Source of the DNA: Gemmobacter nectariphilus DSM 15620
GTDB taxonomy: Bacteria > Pseudomonadota > Alphaproteobacteria > Rhodobacterales > Rhodobacteraceae
Length of the DNA: 64,000 bases
Direction: 5' to 3'
NCBI RefSeq assembly: GCF_000429765.1
Contig: NZ_AUCM01000014.1
Coordinates: 22,886-86,885 of the forward strand
Of the stretch, positions 42,626 to 52,000 are shown piece by piece (within the stretch, counting starts at the first letter, position 1; each line of letters opens with the position of its first letter). The translations under genes were made by a program, and so were the position numbers. The notes beneath the pieces were generated by a model. It was not told where the DNA came from, did not search any database, and saw nothing but the letters and a program-made list of their open reading frames with translations.

Positions 42626-42806
42626 CACACACTCCAATATCATTGGTCCATTTAGAGGCGACGGGGCGTTCCGGGCAACCTCATCCAAAGCAGGATTGCA
42701 GATCGCGACTATACAGCAGCCCGCTCAGGGTGTATGGCCCCCGCTGGGTGCAAGCGTCTTCACCCCCGGCGGGAGGCCGGGCGGAACAGGCGAGCGCGCC
42801 ATGACC

Positions 42807-42830
42807 GGGCCAACAGGCTGGCCCCTTTTT
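42807..42830 (+). terminator. Terminator-like hairpin in the helicase leader
   Basis: GGGCCA (42807-42812) pairs with TGGCCC (42819-42824), followed by CTTTTT (42825-42830). It ends only 16 nt before the helicase ATG. It could terminate read-through or act as an attenuator. An ATG at 42801 opens a 30-codon frame that overlaps the helicase start out of frame. Confidence 0.5.
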
Positions 42831-42846
42831 CCGCGAAAGACGCGAT

Positions 42847-45159
42847 ATGACCGAGACGACCCTGGCGGCCCCTTTGGCCGCTGCCCTTGCTGACAAGGGT
42901 TATGAAACGCTTACCCCCGTGCAACAGGCCGTGCTGGCCGAAGACCTGGCGGGCCGCGACCTGCTGGTCTCGGCGCAGACCGGATCGGGCAAGACCGTGG
43001 CCTTTGGCCTGGCCATTGCGCCGGAACTGCTGTCGGGCGATCTGGCGGTGGCTGCGGCCCCCCGCGCCCTGGTGGTGGCCCCGACGCGCGAGCTGGCGCT
43101 TCAGGTGCGGCGCGAATTCGAATGGCTGTATGGCCCGGCCGGTGCCCAGATCGCCTCGTGCGTCGGTGGCATGGACTGGCGCACGGAACGCCGCGCGCTG
43201 GATCGTGGCGCCGCGATCGTTGTCGGCACCCCGGGCCGTCTGCGCGACCATATCGAAAAGGGCTCGCTTGACCTGACCGATATCCGCGCCGTCGTGCTGG
43301 ACGAGGCCGACGAGATGCTGGATCTGGGCTTTCAGGAGGATCTGGAATTCATCCTGTCCGCCGCGCCGGAAACCCGCCGAACGCTGATGTTCTCGGCCAC
43401 CGTGCCGAAGGAAATCGAGGCGCTGGCCCGCGGTTATCAGCGCGATGCTGCCCGCGTGCAGGTCAAGGGCGAAGCCCGCCAGCACGTCGACATTTCCTAC
43501 AAGGCCATGTCGGTCCTTGCCCGCGACAAGGAAAACGCCGTCATCAACCTGCTGCTGCTGCAACAGGCGCGGGTGGCGATCGTGTTTGCCAAGACGCGGG
43601 CCTCGGTCACTCATCTGCATGCCCGCATGTCGAACCGCGGCTTCAAGGTGGTCGCGCTGTCGGGTGAGCTTTCGCAGGGCGAGCGCACCCATGCGCTGCA
43701 GGCGCTGCGCGATGGCCGGGCGCAGGTCTGCATCGCAACCGACGTGGCCGCGCGCGGCATCGACCTGCCGGGCCTTGATCTGGTGGTGCATTTCGATCTG
43801 CCCTCGAACCCCGAAACGCTGCTGCACCGCTCGGGCCGCACCGGCCGGGCCGGGGCCAAGGGCACGGCCGTGCTGATCGTGCCGCCTGCCGATTTCCGCA
43901 AGGCCCAGCGTCTGCTGCAAGGCGCCAAGCTGGAAGCCGAATGGGTCAAGCCGCCAACCGCCGACGAGGTGCAGGCCGCCGATGATGGCCGGATGCTGGC
44001 CTCTGATCAGCTGCACGATGCCGTGACCGAGGACGAGGCCCCGCTGGTCGAGGCGATTCTTGGCTCGGCCAGCCCCGAAGCTGCCGCCGCCGCCTTCCTG
44101 CGCATGTGGCGTGCCGGACGGTCGGCCCCCGAGATCGTGGGCGATCTGCCGCCGCCCGAACCGCGCGAGGCACGTCCGCCGCGCGACAAGGCCGAATTCG
44201 GCCCCTCGGTCTGGTTCTCGCTGTCGGTCGGCCACGAAGGCCGGGCCGAGGCGCGCTGGCTTTTGCCCAAGATCTGCGACGGGGCAGGGATCACCCGCAC
44301 CGATATTGGCGCGATCCGCGTCCAGCAGCGCGAGACCTATGTGCAGATCGCCGAAGGCGCGGCGCCCAAGCTTGGTGCCTCGCTGGAACTGGAACCCGGC
44401 CTCTTGGCAACCCGCCTTGACGAGGCCCCCGATCTTGATCGCCGTGCGCCCGCGCCTTCGCGCGGCAAGCCGTCCTACAAGCCGTCGGATCGCCCGCAAG
44501 GCCCGTCGCGCAAGCCCTTTGGCCCGCGCGAGGACGGCGATCGCAAGCCCTATACCCCGCGCGAGGATGGCGAGCGTCGCCCCTATACCCCGCGCCCGCT
44601 GATGTCGGACCATCCGCAGGACCGCACCTCGGCCCGCGACGAGGCGCCGCGCAAGCCCTATGTCAAGCGCGAGGACGGTGATCGCAAACCCTGGCCCAAA
44701 CGCGAGGACAGCGACCGCAAGCCCTATCCCAAGCGTGAGGACGGCGACCGCAAGCCTTACGTCAAACGCGAGGACGGCGACCGCAAGCCCTATGCCAAAC
44801 GCGAGGACGGCGACCGCAAGCCCTATGCCAAGCGCGAGGACGGCGACCGCAAGCCCTATGCCAAGCGCGAGGATGGCGACCGCAAGCCCTATGCAAAACG
44901 CGAAGATGGCTTTCGCAAGCCCTATGTGAAGCGCGAGGACAGCCGTGGCTCGTCTTTTGCAAAGCGCGACGATGGTCCGCGCAAGACCTTTGCAAAACGC
45001 GATGATGCGGCACCGACGGGGGCCGAGGCCCGCCCGTCCCGCACCAGCGCCCCGCGGCCGGATTTCTCGGACCCCAGCAAATCGCTTCGCAAACCGCGCA
45101 GCCCCGCACCGCGGACTGGCAAGCCGGCCCCCAAAGGCAGCTACAAGCCCAAGCGCTGA
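42847..45159 (+). CDS. DEAD-box ATP-dependent RNA helicase with repetitive C-terminal tail
   Basis: A 770-residue helicase. Core motifs are AQTGSGKT (about residues 40-47), PTRELALQ, DEAD, SAT and HRSGRTGRAG. A DbpA-type RNA-binding domain (FGPSVWFSLSVGHEGRAEAR, about 455-540) follows. The last 230 residues are highly charged and include nine perfect or near-perfect 11-residue units RKPYxKREDGD, plus degenerate flanking units. The tail is presumably an unstructured RNA-binding extension. DeaD/CsdA relatives remodel rRNA and mRNA during ribosome assembly and in the cold. A hairpin with T-run in the leader suggests possible attenuation. Confidence 0.93.
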   Translation: MTETTLAAPLAAALADKGYETLTPVQQAVLAEDLAGRDLLVSAQTGSGKTVAFGLAIAPELLSGDLAVAAAPRALVVAPTRELALQVRREFEWLYGPAGAQIASCVGGMDWRTERRALDRGAAIVVGTPGRLRDHIEKGSLDLTDIRAVVLDEADEMLDLGFQEDLEFILSAAPETRRTLMFSATVPKEIEALARGYQRDAARVQVKGEARQHVDISYKAMSVLARDKENAVINLLLLQQARVAIVFAKTRASVTHLHARMSNRGFKVVALSGELSQGERTHALQALRDGRAQVCIATDVAARGIDLPGLDLVVHFDLPSNPETLLHRSGRTGRAGAKGTAVLIVPPADFRKAQRLLQGAKLEAEWVKPPTADEVQAADDGRMLASDQLHDAVTEDEAPLVEAILGSASPEAAAAAFLRMWRAGRSAPEIVGDLPPPEPREARPPRDKAEFGPSVWFSLSVGHEGRAEARWLLPKICDGAGITRTDIGAIRVQQRETYVQIAEGAAPKLGASLELEPGLLATRLDEAPDLDRRAPAPSRGKPSYKPSDRPQGPSRKPFGPREDGDRKPYTPREDGERRPYTPRPLMSDHPQDRTSARDEAPRKPYVKREDGDRKPWPKREDSDRKPYPKREDGDRKPYVKREDGDRKPYAKREDGDRKPYAKREDGDRKPYAKREDGDRKPYAKREDGFRKPYVKREDSRGSSFAKRDDGPRKTFAKRDDAAPTGAEARPSRTSAPRPDFSDPSKSLRKPRSPAPRTGKPAPKGSYKPKR
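44650..44946 (+). repeat. 33-bp tandem coding repeats in the helicase tail
   Basis: Nine consecutive 33-bp units encode RKPYxKREDGD (position x is V, A or P; unit 2 has WP and DSD). Nucleotide identity among units 5-8 is especially high. Degenerate units flank the array (44513-44610 and 44947-44999). Such arrays expand and contract by slippage, so length is likely to vary between strains. Confidence 0.9.
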
Positions 45160-45164
45160 CCAAA

Positions 45165-45199
45165 AAGGGGCGCGGCTGCCACCCGGCGCCGCGCCCCTT
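45165..45199. terminator. Bidirectional terminator between helicase and uppP
   Basis: AAGGGGCGCGGC (45165-45176) pairs with GCCGCGCCCCTT (45188-45199). A run of five As at 45162-45166 gives a T-run for leftward transcripts, so it best suits uppP; it also lies 5 bp after the helicase stop. Confidence 0.75.
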
Positions 45200-45202
45200 C
45201 CA

Positions 45203-45240
45203 TTTCGCCTTGATCCAAATATCCCCCCCGGAGGGCCCGC
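45203..45240 (+). repeat. Dispersed intergenic element, copy E
   Basis: Reading rightward from the helicase end and its terminator: TTTCGCCTTGATCC, AAATATCCC, then a GC-rich palindromic stretch CCCCCGGAGGGCCCGCC. The first 22 bases are identical to copy D. Confidence 0.75.
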
Positions 45241-45264
45241 CTGCCACAGGCCGTCAGGCCCGGA

Positions 45265-46068
45265 TCACAGCGCCACCGCCAGCAGAACGATCCCCAGCAG
45301 CACGCGGTAGACGACATAGGGGGTAAAGCTGACCCGGTCCAGGAACCGCATCATCAGCACCAGCGCGACCCAGGCCGAGACCATGGCCAACAGCGCCGCC
45401 AGCCCGACTTCGGTCCATTGCGCGCCGCTCATGCCTTCCTTGACCACCTTGATGCCCAGATAGCCGCCCGTCGACAGGGTGACCGGGATCGACATCAGCA
45501 TCGAGATCCGCGCCGCCGCGTGCCGCTCGAACCGGGCCAGCCGCGCGGCCGTCATGGTGATCCCGGACCGCGACACACCGGGGATCAGCGCCACCGCCTG
45601 CCACAGCCCCAGCCGCAGCACATCGCCGCGGTTCAGGTCCGCCATCGGCCGCGCCTCGGGGCTGGACCGATGTACCCACCACAGCCACAGGCCAAAGACG
45701 ATCATGGTCACACCAATCACCACGGGGCTGCGCAGCAGGTCGATCAGCCCGCTTGCCGCCAGGGCAAAGCCGATGACCAGCGCCGGGATCGTCATCCAGA
45801 TCAGGTTCAGTGCCAGCTGCGCCTCGGGCGCGCGGCGCTGCCCGCCCAGCAATTGCACCAGCCCGCGCAGCACCTGCGCGACCTCGGCCCGCAGATAGAT
45901 CACCACCGCGATGACCGAACCGATATGCACCGCTACATCCAGCGCCAGCGCGTCGGCGTTCTGGCCCGTCCATTCATGCAGCAAGATCAGATGCGCCGAT
46001 GACGAGATCGGCAGGAATTCGGTGATGCCCTGCACGATCGCCAGCAGGCAGAGGGTCAATAGCGGCAT
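45265..46068 (-). CDS. uppP: Undecaprenyl-diphosphatase UppP (BacA)
   Basis: A 267-residue polytopic inner-membrane phosphatase. The two catalytic motifs EFLPISSSAHLILLHEWTG (residues about 18-36) and IPGVSRSGITMTAARLARFE are intact. It recycles undecaprenyl pyrophosphate to the monophosphate carrier used in cell-wall synthesis. Start 46068 (MPLLTLCLLAIVQGITEFLP) is chosen as the family start; upstream in-frame codons do not resemble the family. It is convergent with the helicase gene. Confidence 0.95.
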   Translation of the reverse strand: MPLLTLCLLAIVQGITEFLPISSSAHLILLHEWTGQNADALALDVAVHIGSVIAVVIYLRAEVAQVLRGLVQLLGGQRRAPEAQLALNLIWMTIPALVIGFALAASGLIDLLRSPVVIGVTMIVFGLWLWWVHRSSPEARPMADLNRGDVLRLGLWQAVALIPGVSRSGITMTAARLARFERHAAARISMLMSIPVTLSTGGYLGIKVVKEGMSGAQWTEVGLAALLAMVSAWVALVLMMRFLDRVSFTPYVVYRVLLGIVLLAVAL

Positions 46069-46160
46069 GGTCGGTATCTTTCGCGCAAAGGGGGATGAAC
46101 AGGGTTGATTCGCTGTCGGCACCCTAATCCTATCGAGTCCAGAGGGAAGATCCGTGATAG

Positions 46161-46249
46161 GTCATTTTTGCTGACATAATATTCAGCCCGCATGGTGAAA
46201 TCCTGCGAGCCGACAGGAAAAATCTTCATATTAGGTCAGCTATTCTGAC
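46161..46249. promoter_or_regulatory. Two matched palindromes upstream of gltD
   Basis: TAGGTCA-N6-CTGAC occurs twice (46158-46175 and 46232-46249), each containing GTCA-N7-TGAC, and the two lie 74 bp (about seven helical turns) apart in an AT-rich stretch with TATA-like sequence CATAATATT between. Identical half-site geometry at both sites suggests a dimeric regulator binding cooperatively at the gltD promoter. The rest of the 46069-46306 intergenic region holds no gene. Confidence 0.5.
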
Positions 46250-46306
46250 TTTTCATCTGAATCGCCTTGGTTTATTTCGGGGGCACGCAAGGTAGGGGGC
46301 CCAGCC

Positions 46307-47743
46307 ATGGCTACGGAAAAGATGCTTCGTTTCGTCTCGCTGGGCAAGGAAATGCCCGAGAAGCGCCCGGCCGATCTGCGCGCGCATGATTTCCACGAAA
46401 TCTACCGCGAGTTCGCCGAGGTGAAGGCCGCCGATCAGGCCAGCCGGTGCAGCCAGTGCGGCGTGCCCTATTGCCAGGCGCATTGCCCCTTGCACAACAA
46501 CATCCCCGACTGGCTGCGCATGACCGCGACGGGCCGGTTGCAGGAAGCCTACGAGATCAGCCAGGCCACCAACACCTTCCCGGAAATCTGCGGCCGCATC
46601 TGCCCGCAGGACCGTCTGTGCGAAGGCAATTGCGTGATCGAGCAATCGGGCCACGGCACCGTGACCATCGGAGCGGTCGAGAAATACATCACCGATACCG
46701 CCTGGGAAAACGGCTGGGTCAAGCCGATCCGCCCGGTTGCCGAGCGCACGGAATCGGTGGGCATCATCGGGGCCGGCCCTGGCGGTCTGGCGGCGGCCGA
46801 TGTGCTGCGCCGTGCCGGCGTTCAGGTGACCGTCTATGACCGCTATGACCGCGCCGGCGGGCTGCTGACCTATGGCATTCCCGGCTTCAAGCTGGAAAAG
46901 CCCGTGGTCATGCGCCGCATCGCCCAGCTGGAAGAGGCGGGCGTGACCTTCGTGATGAACTGCAAGGTCGGCGAGGATATCAGCTTTGACGCGATCCGCG
47001 GCCAGCACGATGCCGTGCTGATCGCGACCGGCGTCTACAAGGTGCGCGAAATCGAGGCCCCCGGCTCGGGCGCCAAGGGCATCGTCAAGGCGCTGGACTA
47101 TCTGACCGCCTCGAACCGCAAGAGCTTTGGCGACGAGGTGCCCGAGTTCGACAATGGCGATCTGGATGCCAAGGGCAAGCGCGTCGTGGTGATCGGCGGC
47201 GGCGATACGGCCATGGACTGCGTGCGCACGGCGATCCGTCAGGGCGCGGTCAGCGTCAAGTGCCTGTACCGCCGCGACCGTGCCAACATGCCGGGCAGCC
47301 AGCGCGAGACCCAGAACGCCGAGGAAGAAGGCGTCGAATTCGTCTGGCTGTCGGCGCCCAAGGGCTTTACCGGCGGCACCGAGGTCGATGGCGTGATGGT
47401 GCAGAAGATGCGCCTGGGCGCCCCCGATGCCACCGGCCGCCAGTCGCCCGAGGTGATCGAAGGCGCCGATTACATCGAGCCGGCCGATCTGGTCGTGCAG
47501 GCGCTTGGGTTCGAGCCCGAAGATCTTCCCAAACTGTGGGGTGTCGAGGAACTGGGCGTGACCCGCTGGGGCACGATCAAGGCCGATTTCCAGACCCATG
47601 CCACCAACCTGCCAGGCGTCTATGCGGTGGGCGACATCGTGCGCGGTGCCTCGCTGGTCGTGTGGGCCATCCGCGACGGGCGCGAGGCGGGGGCATCCAT
47701 CCTTGACTGGCTGGCCCAGTCGGCCGCTGTCGCGGCACAGTAG
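46307..47743 (+). CDS. gltD: Glutamate synthase small subunit
   Basis: A 478-residue NADPH-oxidising subunit. The N-terminal Fe-S region has CSQCGVPYCQAHCPLHNNIP (about 48-67) and ICGRICPQDRLCEGNC. The FAD site is GIIGAGPGGLAAADVLRRAG (about 150-170), the NADPH site VVVIGGGDTAMDCVRTAIRQ (about 288-307), and the end GVYAVGDIVRGASLVVWAIR. It feeds electrons to GltB for the synthesis of two glutamates from glutamine and 2-oxoglutarate. gltB lies 1.3 kb downstream, after two small genes, on the same strand. Confidence 0.96.
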   Translation: MATEKMLRFVSLGKEMPEKRPADLRAHDFHEIYREFAEVKAADQASRCSQCGVPYCQAHCPLHNNIPDWLRMTATGRLQEAYEISQATNTFPEICGRICPQDRLCEGNCVIEQSGHGTVTIGAVEKYITDTAWENGWVKPIRPVAERTESVGIIGAGPGGLAAADVLRRAGVQVTVYDRYDRAGGLLTYGIPGFKLEKPVVMRRIAQLEEAGVTFVMNCKVGEDISFDAIRGQHDAVLIATGVYKVREIEAPGSGAKGIVKALDYLTASNRKSFGDEVPEFDNGDLDAKGKRVVVIGGGDTAMDCVRTAIRQGAVSVKCLYRRDRANMPGSQRETQNAEEEGVEFVWLSAPKGFTGGTEVDGVMVQKMRLGAPDATGRQSPEVIEGADYIEPADLVVQALGFEPEDLPKLWGVEELGVTRWGTIKADFQTHATNLPGVYAVGDIVRGASLVVWAIRDGREAGASILDWLAQSAAVAAQ

Positions 47744-47778
47744 CATCGCCCCGTCCGGGGCAATCGGGGAACAGTCAG

Positions 47779-48513
47779 GTGAAACAGCTGGTGGCAGGGC
47801 AAGGGTGGATCGGTGCAGCAGCTGGCATTGCGCTGGCATTTGCCGCACAGCTTGCCGAGGCGCAGCAGATCTTCACCCCGCCGCCGGGCTGTCAGGGCTT
47901 TGTCACCGTGCAGGCGCGCGGGTGCAAGGTGTCGAACCACTACACCTGTTCTGCCGATCCGGCGGGCGATCAGTGGCGGGTCGATTTTGGCGCCCGTGGC
48001 CCCTATTTCGTCAGCCGCATCGACGCCGAGGCACAGTGGGTCTATTCGCTGGATCTGGCGACCGGGGCGGAACAGCGCCTTGCGCCGGGGGCGGCCGATC
48101 CGGCCTCGTTCAGCGGGCTGCTGAGATCGGGCACCGACACCTATGATTTCGCGCAAGTCTCGGACGACGGCGCGCGCAACCGGGTGCGCGGCTTTGATAC
48201 GCTGACCGGCCGCAAGGTGGTGATTGACGGGGTCGAGCTGGAGGAAACCAGCTTCGAATTCCGCGAAACCACGGCCGAGGGCGATTTCCTGAACACCGCG
48301 CGGGGCAAGGAATACATCAGCCGCAAGTGGCGTCTGTTCTTTTCCGGCCCGTCGGAATGGGATGGCGGCGAAGGCTTCGCGTCCTATGACCAAAGCCCGG
48401 TGCGGTTCGACTTTCCGGGCGACAAGGGCTTCATGTCTGTGACGCCGGAATATGAATGCAACGACCAGATCGCTGGCCTGCCGGTCCACCGCGTCAAGGG
48501 GGGCACGCCATGA
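47779..48513 (+). CDS. Conserved secreted protein of unknown function inside the glt cluster
   Basis: A 244-residue exported protein: the signal peptide is residues 1-28 (WIGAAAGIALAFAAQLAEA). The mature region begins QQIFTPPPGCQGFVTVQARG, with CKVSNHYTCSADPAGDQWRV and a likely disulfide, and a beta-rich body (YSLDLATGAEQRL, FRETTAEGDFLNTARGKEY). I do not recognise the family. The start is GTG at 47779. It begins 36 bp after gltD and its stop overlaps the next gene (ATGA), so it is probably co-transcribed with gltD. Confidence 0.75.
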   Translation: MKQLVAGQGWIGAAAGIALAFAAQLAEAQQIFTPPPGCQGFVTVQARGCKVSNHYTCSADPAGDQWRVDFGARGPYFVSRIDAEAQWVYSLDLATGAEQRLAPGAADPASFSGLLRSGTDTYDFAQVSDDGARNRVRGFDTLTGRKVVIDGVELEETSFEFRETTAEGDFLNTARGKEYISRKWRLFFSGPSEWDGGEGFASYDQSPVRFDFPGDKGFMSVTPEYECNDQIAGLPVHRVKGGTP

Positions 48514-48965
48514 CCCTGGAGCGGACGGGCGGCTGTCTGTGCGGCGCGGTGCGGTTCACCGCGCGGCTGAAGGATACGAATTTCGGCGCCTGCCATTGCG
48601 AGATGTGCCGCCGCTGGACCGGATCGGCGCTCTTGGGCGTCACGGTGCCCGAAGGTGATGTGACCTGGCACGGCACGGATCATATCGCCACGCGCCAGAC
48701 CTCGGACTGGGCGATGCGGGCGTGGTGCCGGGACTGCGGCGCGGGCCTTTATTTCAAGGTCACGCAGGACAGCCCGTGGAAGGGCAATGTGGAACTGCCC
48801 ATCGGCATCCTGGATGATGCCAGCGGGCTGACCATGACCAACGAGATCTACATCGACCACAAGCCGGACAGCTATGCCTATGCCGGCGAAGGCCGAACCC
48901 TGATGACGCGCCAGCAATGCATCGACAAGTTCGCCGTGCTGGCCAGCGATGGGGGGCAGCCATGA
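48510..48965 (+). CDS. GFA family (glutathione-dependent formaldehyde-activating-like) protein
   Basis: A 151-residue zinc protein. The GFA/Mss4-like zinc sites are GGCLCGAVRFTA (about residues 7-18), CHCEMCRRWTGSA and CRDCGAGLYF. Well-known members add glutathione to formaldehyde, but most GFA proteins have no proven activity. It overlaps the preceding secreted-protein gene by 4 nt and lies 117 bp upstream of gltB, making gltD-X-gfa-gltB a probable transcription unit. Confidence 0.88.
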   Translation: MTLERTGGCLCGAVRFTARLKDTNFGACHCEMCRRWTGSALLGVTVPEGDVTWHGTDHIATRQTSDWAMRAWCRDCGAGLYFKVTQDSPWKGNVELPIGILDDASGLTMTNEIYIDHKPDSYAYAGEGRTLMTRQQCIDKFAVLASDGGQP

Positions 48966-49082
48966 CCTGCCGCCCGAACCATGACCGTTTGCCGGCGCAC
49001 GGCGCCGGCTCGACGCGCCCAACCCATGACCGGGGCCAGCAAGACCCCGCCGATCATCCCCGCCAGCCCTGAGGAGTGAGCC

Positions 49083-52000
49083 ATGACCAAATACGATGAA
49101 GCCTGGGTTGTCGCGGAAGAGGCCAAGCGCCGCGGGCTCGACGAGAACGGCCTTTACAAGGAAGAGGATGAAAAGTCCTCGTGCGGGGTCGGCCTGGTCG
49201 TGTCGATCAGCGGCAAGCCCAGCCGCAAGGTGGTGCAGTCGGGCATCGACGCGCTGAAGGCGATCTGGCACCGCGGCGCGGTGGATGCCGACGGAAAAAC
49301 CGGCGACGGCGCGGGGATCCATGTGCAGATCCCGGTGCGCTTTTTCTATGACGTGATCCGCCGCACGGGGCATGAGCCCGATACGAAAAAGCTGATCGCC
49401 GTGGGGCAGGTGTTCCTGCCGCGCACCGATTTTGGCGCGCAGGAACGCTGCCGGACCATCGTGGAAACCGAAGTCCTGCGCATGGGCCACTATATCTATG
49501 GCTGGCGCCACGTTCCGGTGGATACCAGCGTGCTGGGCGACAAGGCCAATGCGACGCGCCCCGAGATCGAACAGATCCTGATCCGCAACGAAAAGGGCAT
49601 CTCGGACGAGGAGTTCGAGCGCGAGCTCTACATCATCCGCCGCCGGATCGAAAAGGCGGCGATGGCAGCGCATATCCAGGGCCTTTACCTGTGCAGCCTG
49701 TCCTGCCGGTCGATCATCTACAAGGGCATGATGCTGGCCGAACAGGTGGCGGTGTTCTACCCCGACCTGATGGACGAGCGGTTTGAATCGTCCTTTGCGA
49801 TCTATCACCAGCGCTATTCCACCAACACCTTCCCGCAATGGTGGCTGGCCCAGCCCTTCCGCATGCTGGCCCACAACGGCGAGATCAACACGCTGCGCGG
49901 CAACGTCAACTGGATGCGCAGCCATGAAATCCGCATGGCCTCGAACGCCTTTGGCGAGATGGCCGAGGATATCAAGCCGATCATCCCGGCCGGGACCTCG
50001 GATTCGGGCGCGCTGGATGCGGTGTTCGAAATGATGGTCCGCGCGGGCCGGTCGGCGCCGATGGCGAAAACCATGCTGGTGCCCGAGGCCTGGAGCAAGT
50101 CCACCGTGGAACTGCCCAAGCCCTGGCAGGACATGTATGCCTATTGCAACGCCGTGATGGAGCCCTGGGACGGCCCCGCCGCGCTGGCGATGACCGATGG
50201 CCGCTGGGTCTGCGGCGGGCTGGACCGCAACGGTCTGCGCCCGATGCGCTATGTCATCACTGGCGACGGGCTGCTGATCGCGGGGTCCGAGGCCGGCATG
50301 GTCCCGGTCGACGAGATGACCGTGCGCGAAAAGGGCGCGCTGGGGCCGGGGCAGATGATCGCCGTCGACATGGCCGAGGGCAAGCTCTACCACGACGCCG
50401 AGATGAAGGACAAACTGGCCGCGGCTCAGCCCTTTGGCGACTGGGTGCAGAAGGTTGTCGATCTGAACGCCATCATGCGCGATGTGCCGGAAAAGGCCCT
50501 GTTCAAGGGCGCCGAGCTGCGCAAGCGCCAGATTGCCGCCGGCTACAGCCTTGAAGAGCTGGAACAGGTTCTGGCCGCCATGGCCGAGGACGGCAAGGAA
50601 ATGATCGCCTCGATGGGCGATGACACGCCGCCTGCGGTGCTGTCCAAGGTCTATCGCCCGCTGTCGCATTACTTCCGCCAGAACTTCAGCCAGGTGACCA
50701 ACCCGCCCATCGACAGCTTGCGCGAAAGCCGGGTGATGAGCCTCAAGACCCGGTTCGGCAACCTCAAGAACGTGCTGGATGAATCGAGCGCCCAGACCGA
50801 GATTCTGGTTCTGGAAAGCCCGTTCATCGCCAATGCCGAATTCGAGGAAATGCTGCGCCAGTTCGGGGCCTCGGTCACGGTGATCGACTGCACCTTCCCG
50901 GCCGGCGCCGACCAGGAGGCACTGCGCCTTGGGCTGGAGCGGATCCGCGCCGAGGCCGAGGATGCCGTGCGCTCGGGCGCGCTGCATCTGGTGCTGACGG
51001 ACGAACATCAAGGCCCCGCCAAGGTGGCGATGCCGATGATCCTTGCGACCAGCGCGGTGCATTCGTGGCTGACCCGCAAGGGGCTGCGCACCTTCACCAG
51101 CCTGAACGTGCGGTCCGCCGAATGCATCGACCCCCACTATTTCGCGGTGCTGATCGGCTGCGGCGCGACCACGGTGAACGCTTATCTGGCACAGGACAGC
51201 ATTGCCGACCGCATCGAGCGCGGCCTGCTGGAAGGCCAGCTGATCGACGCGATGCGCCGCTACCGCGATGCGGTGGATGCCGGGCTTCTGAAGATCATGG
51301 CCAAGATGGGGATCTCGGTCATCTCGTCCTATCGGGGCGGGCTGAACTTCGAGGCGGTGGGCCTGTCGCGCGCCATGGTGGCGGAATATTTCCCCGGCAT
51401 GCACAGCCGCATCTCCGGCATCGGTCTGCACGGCATCCAGGACAAGGTGCAGGACGTTCATCGCAAGGGCTGGCTGGGCGGCCAGGACGTGCTGCCGATC
51501 GGGGGCTTTTACAAGGCCCGCCGGTCCGGCGAAAAGCACGCCTGGGAAGCGCAGACCATGCACCTGCTGCAATCGGCCTGTGATCGCGGCAGCTATGACA
51601 TGTGGAAGCAGTATTCGGCCGCGATGCGGGCGAACCCGCCGATCCACCTGCGCGACCTTCTGGACATCAAGCCTCTGGGCAAGCCGGTGGCCATCGAGGA
51701 GGTCGAATCCATCACCTCGATCCGCAAGCGCTTCGTGACGCCGGGCATGTCGCTGGGGGCGCTGTCGCCCGAGGCGCACATGACGCTGAACATCGCCATG
51801 AACCGCATCGGCGCAAAGTCCGACAGTGGCGAAGGCGGCGAGGATCCGGCGCACCAGCACCCGTTCCCGAACGGCGACAACCCCTGCGCCAAGATCAAGC
51901 AGGTCGCCTCGGGCCGGTTCGGTGTGACGGCGGAATACCTCAACGCCTGCGAAGAGCTGGAAATCAAGGTGGCCCAGGGCGCCAAGCCTGGCGAGGGTGG

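Noticed and set aside
48962..49072. A 36-codon open frame overlapping the GFA stop (ATGA) before gltB
   Set aside because: Composition is His/Pro/Arg-rich, there is no ribosome site of its own and no similarity; it is likely a chance frame in the leader.
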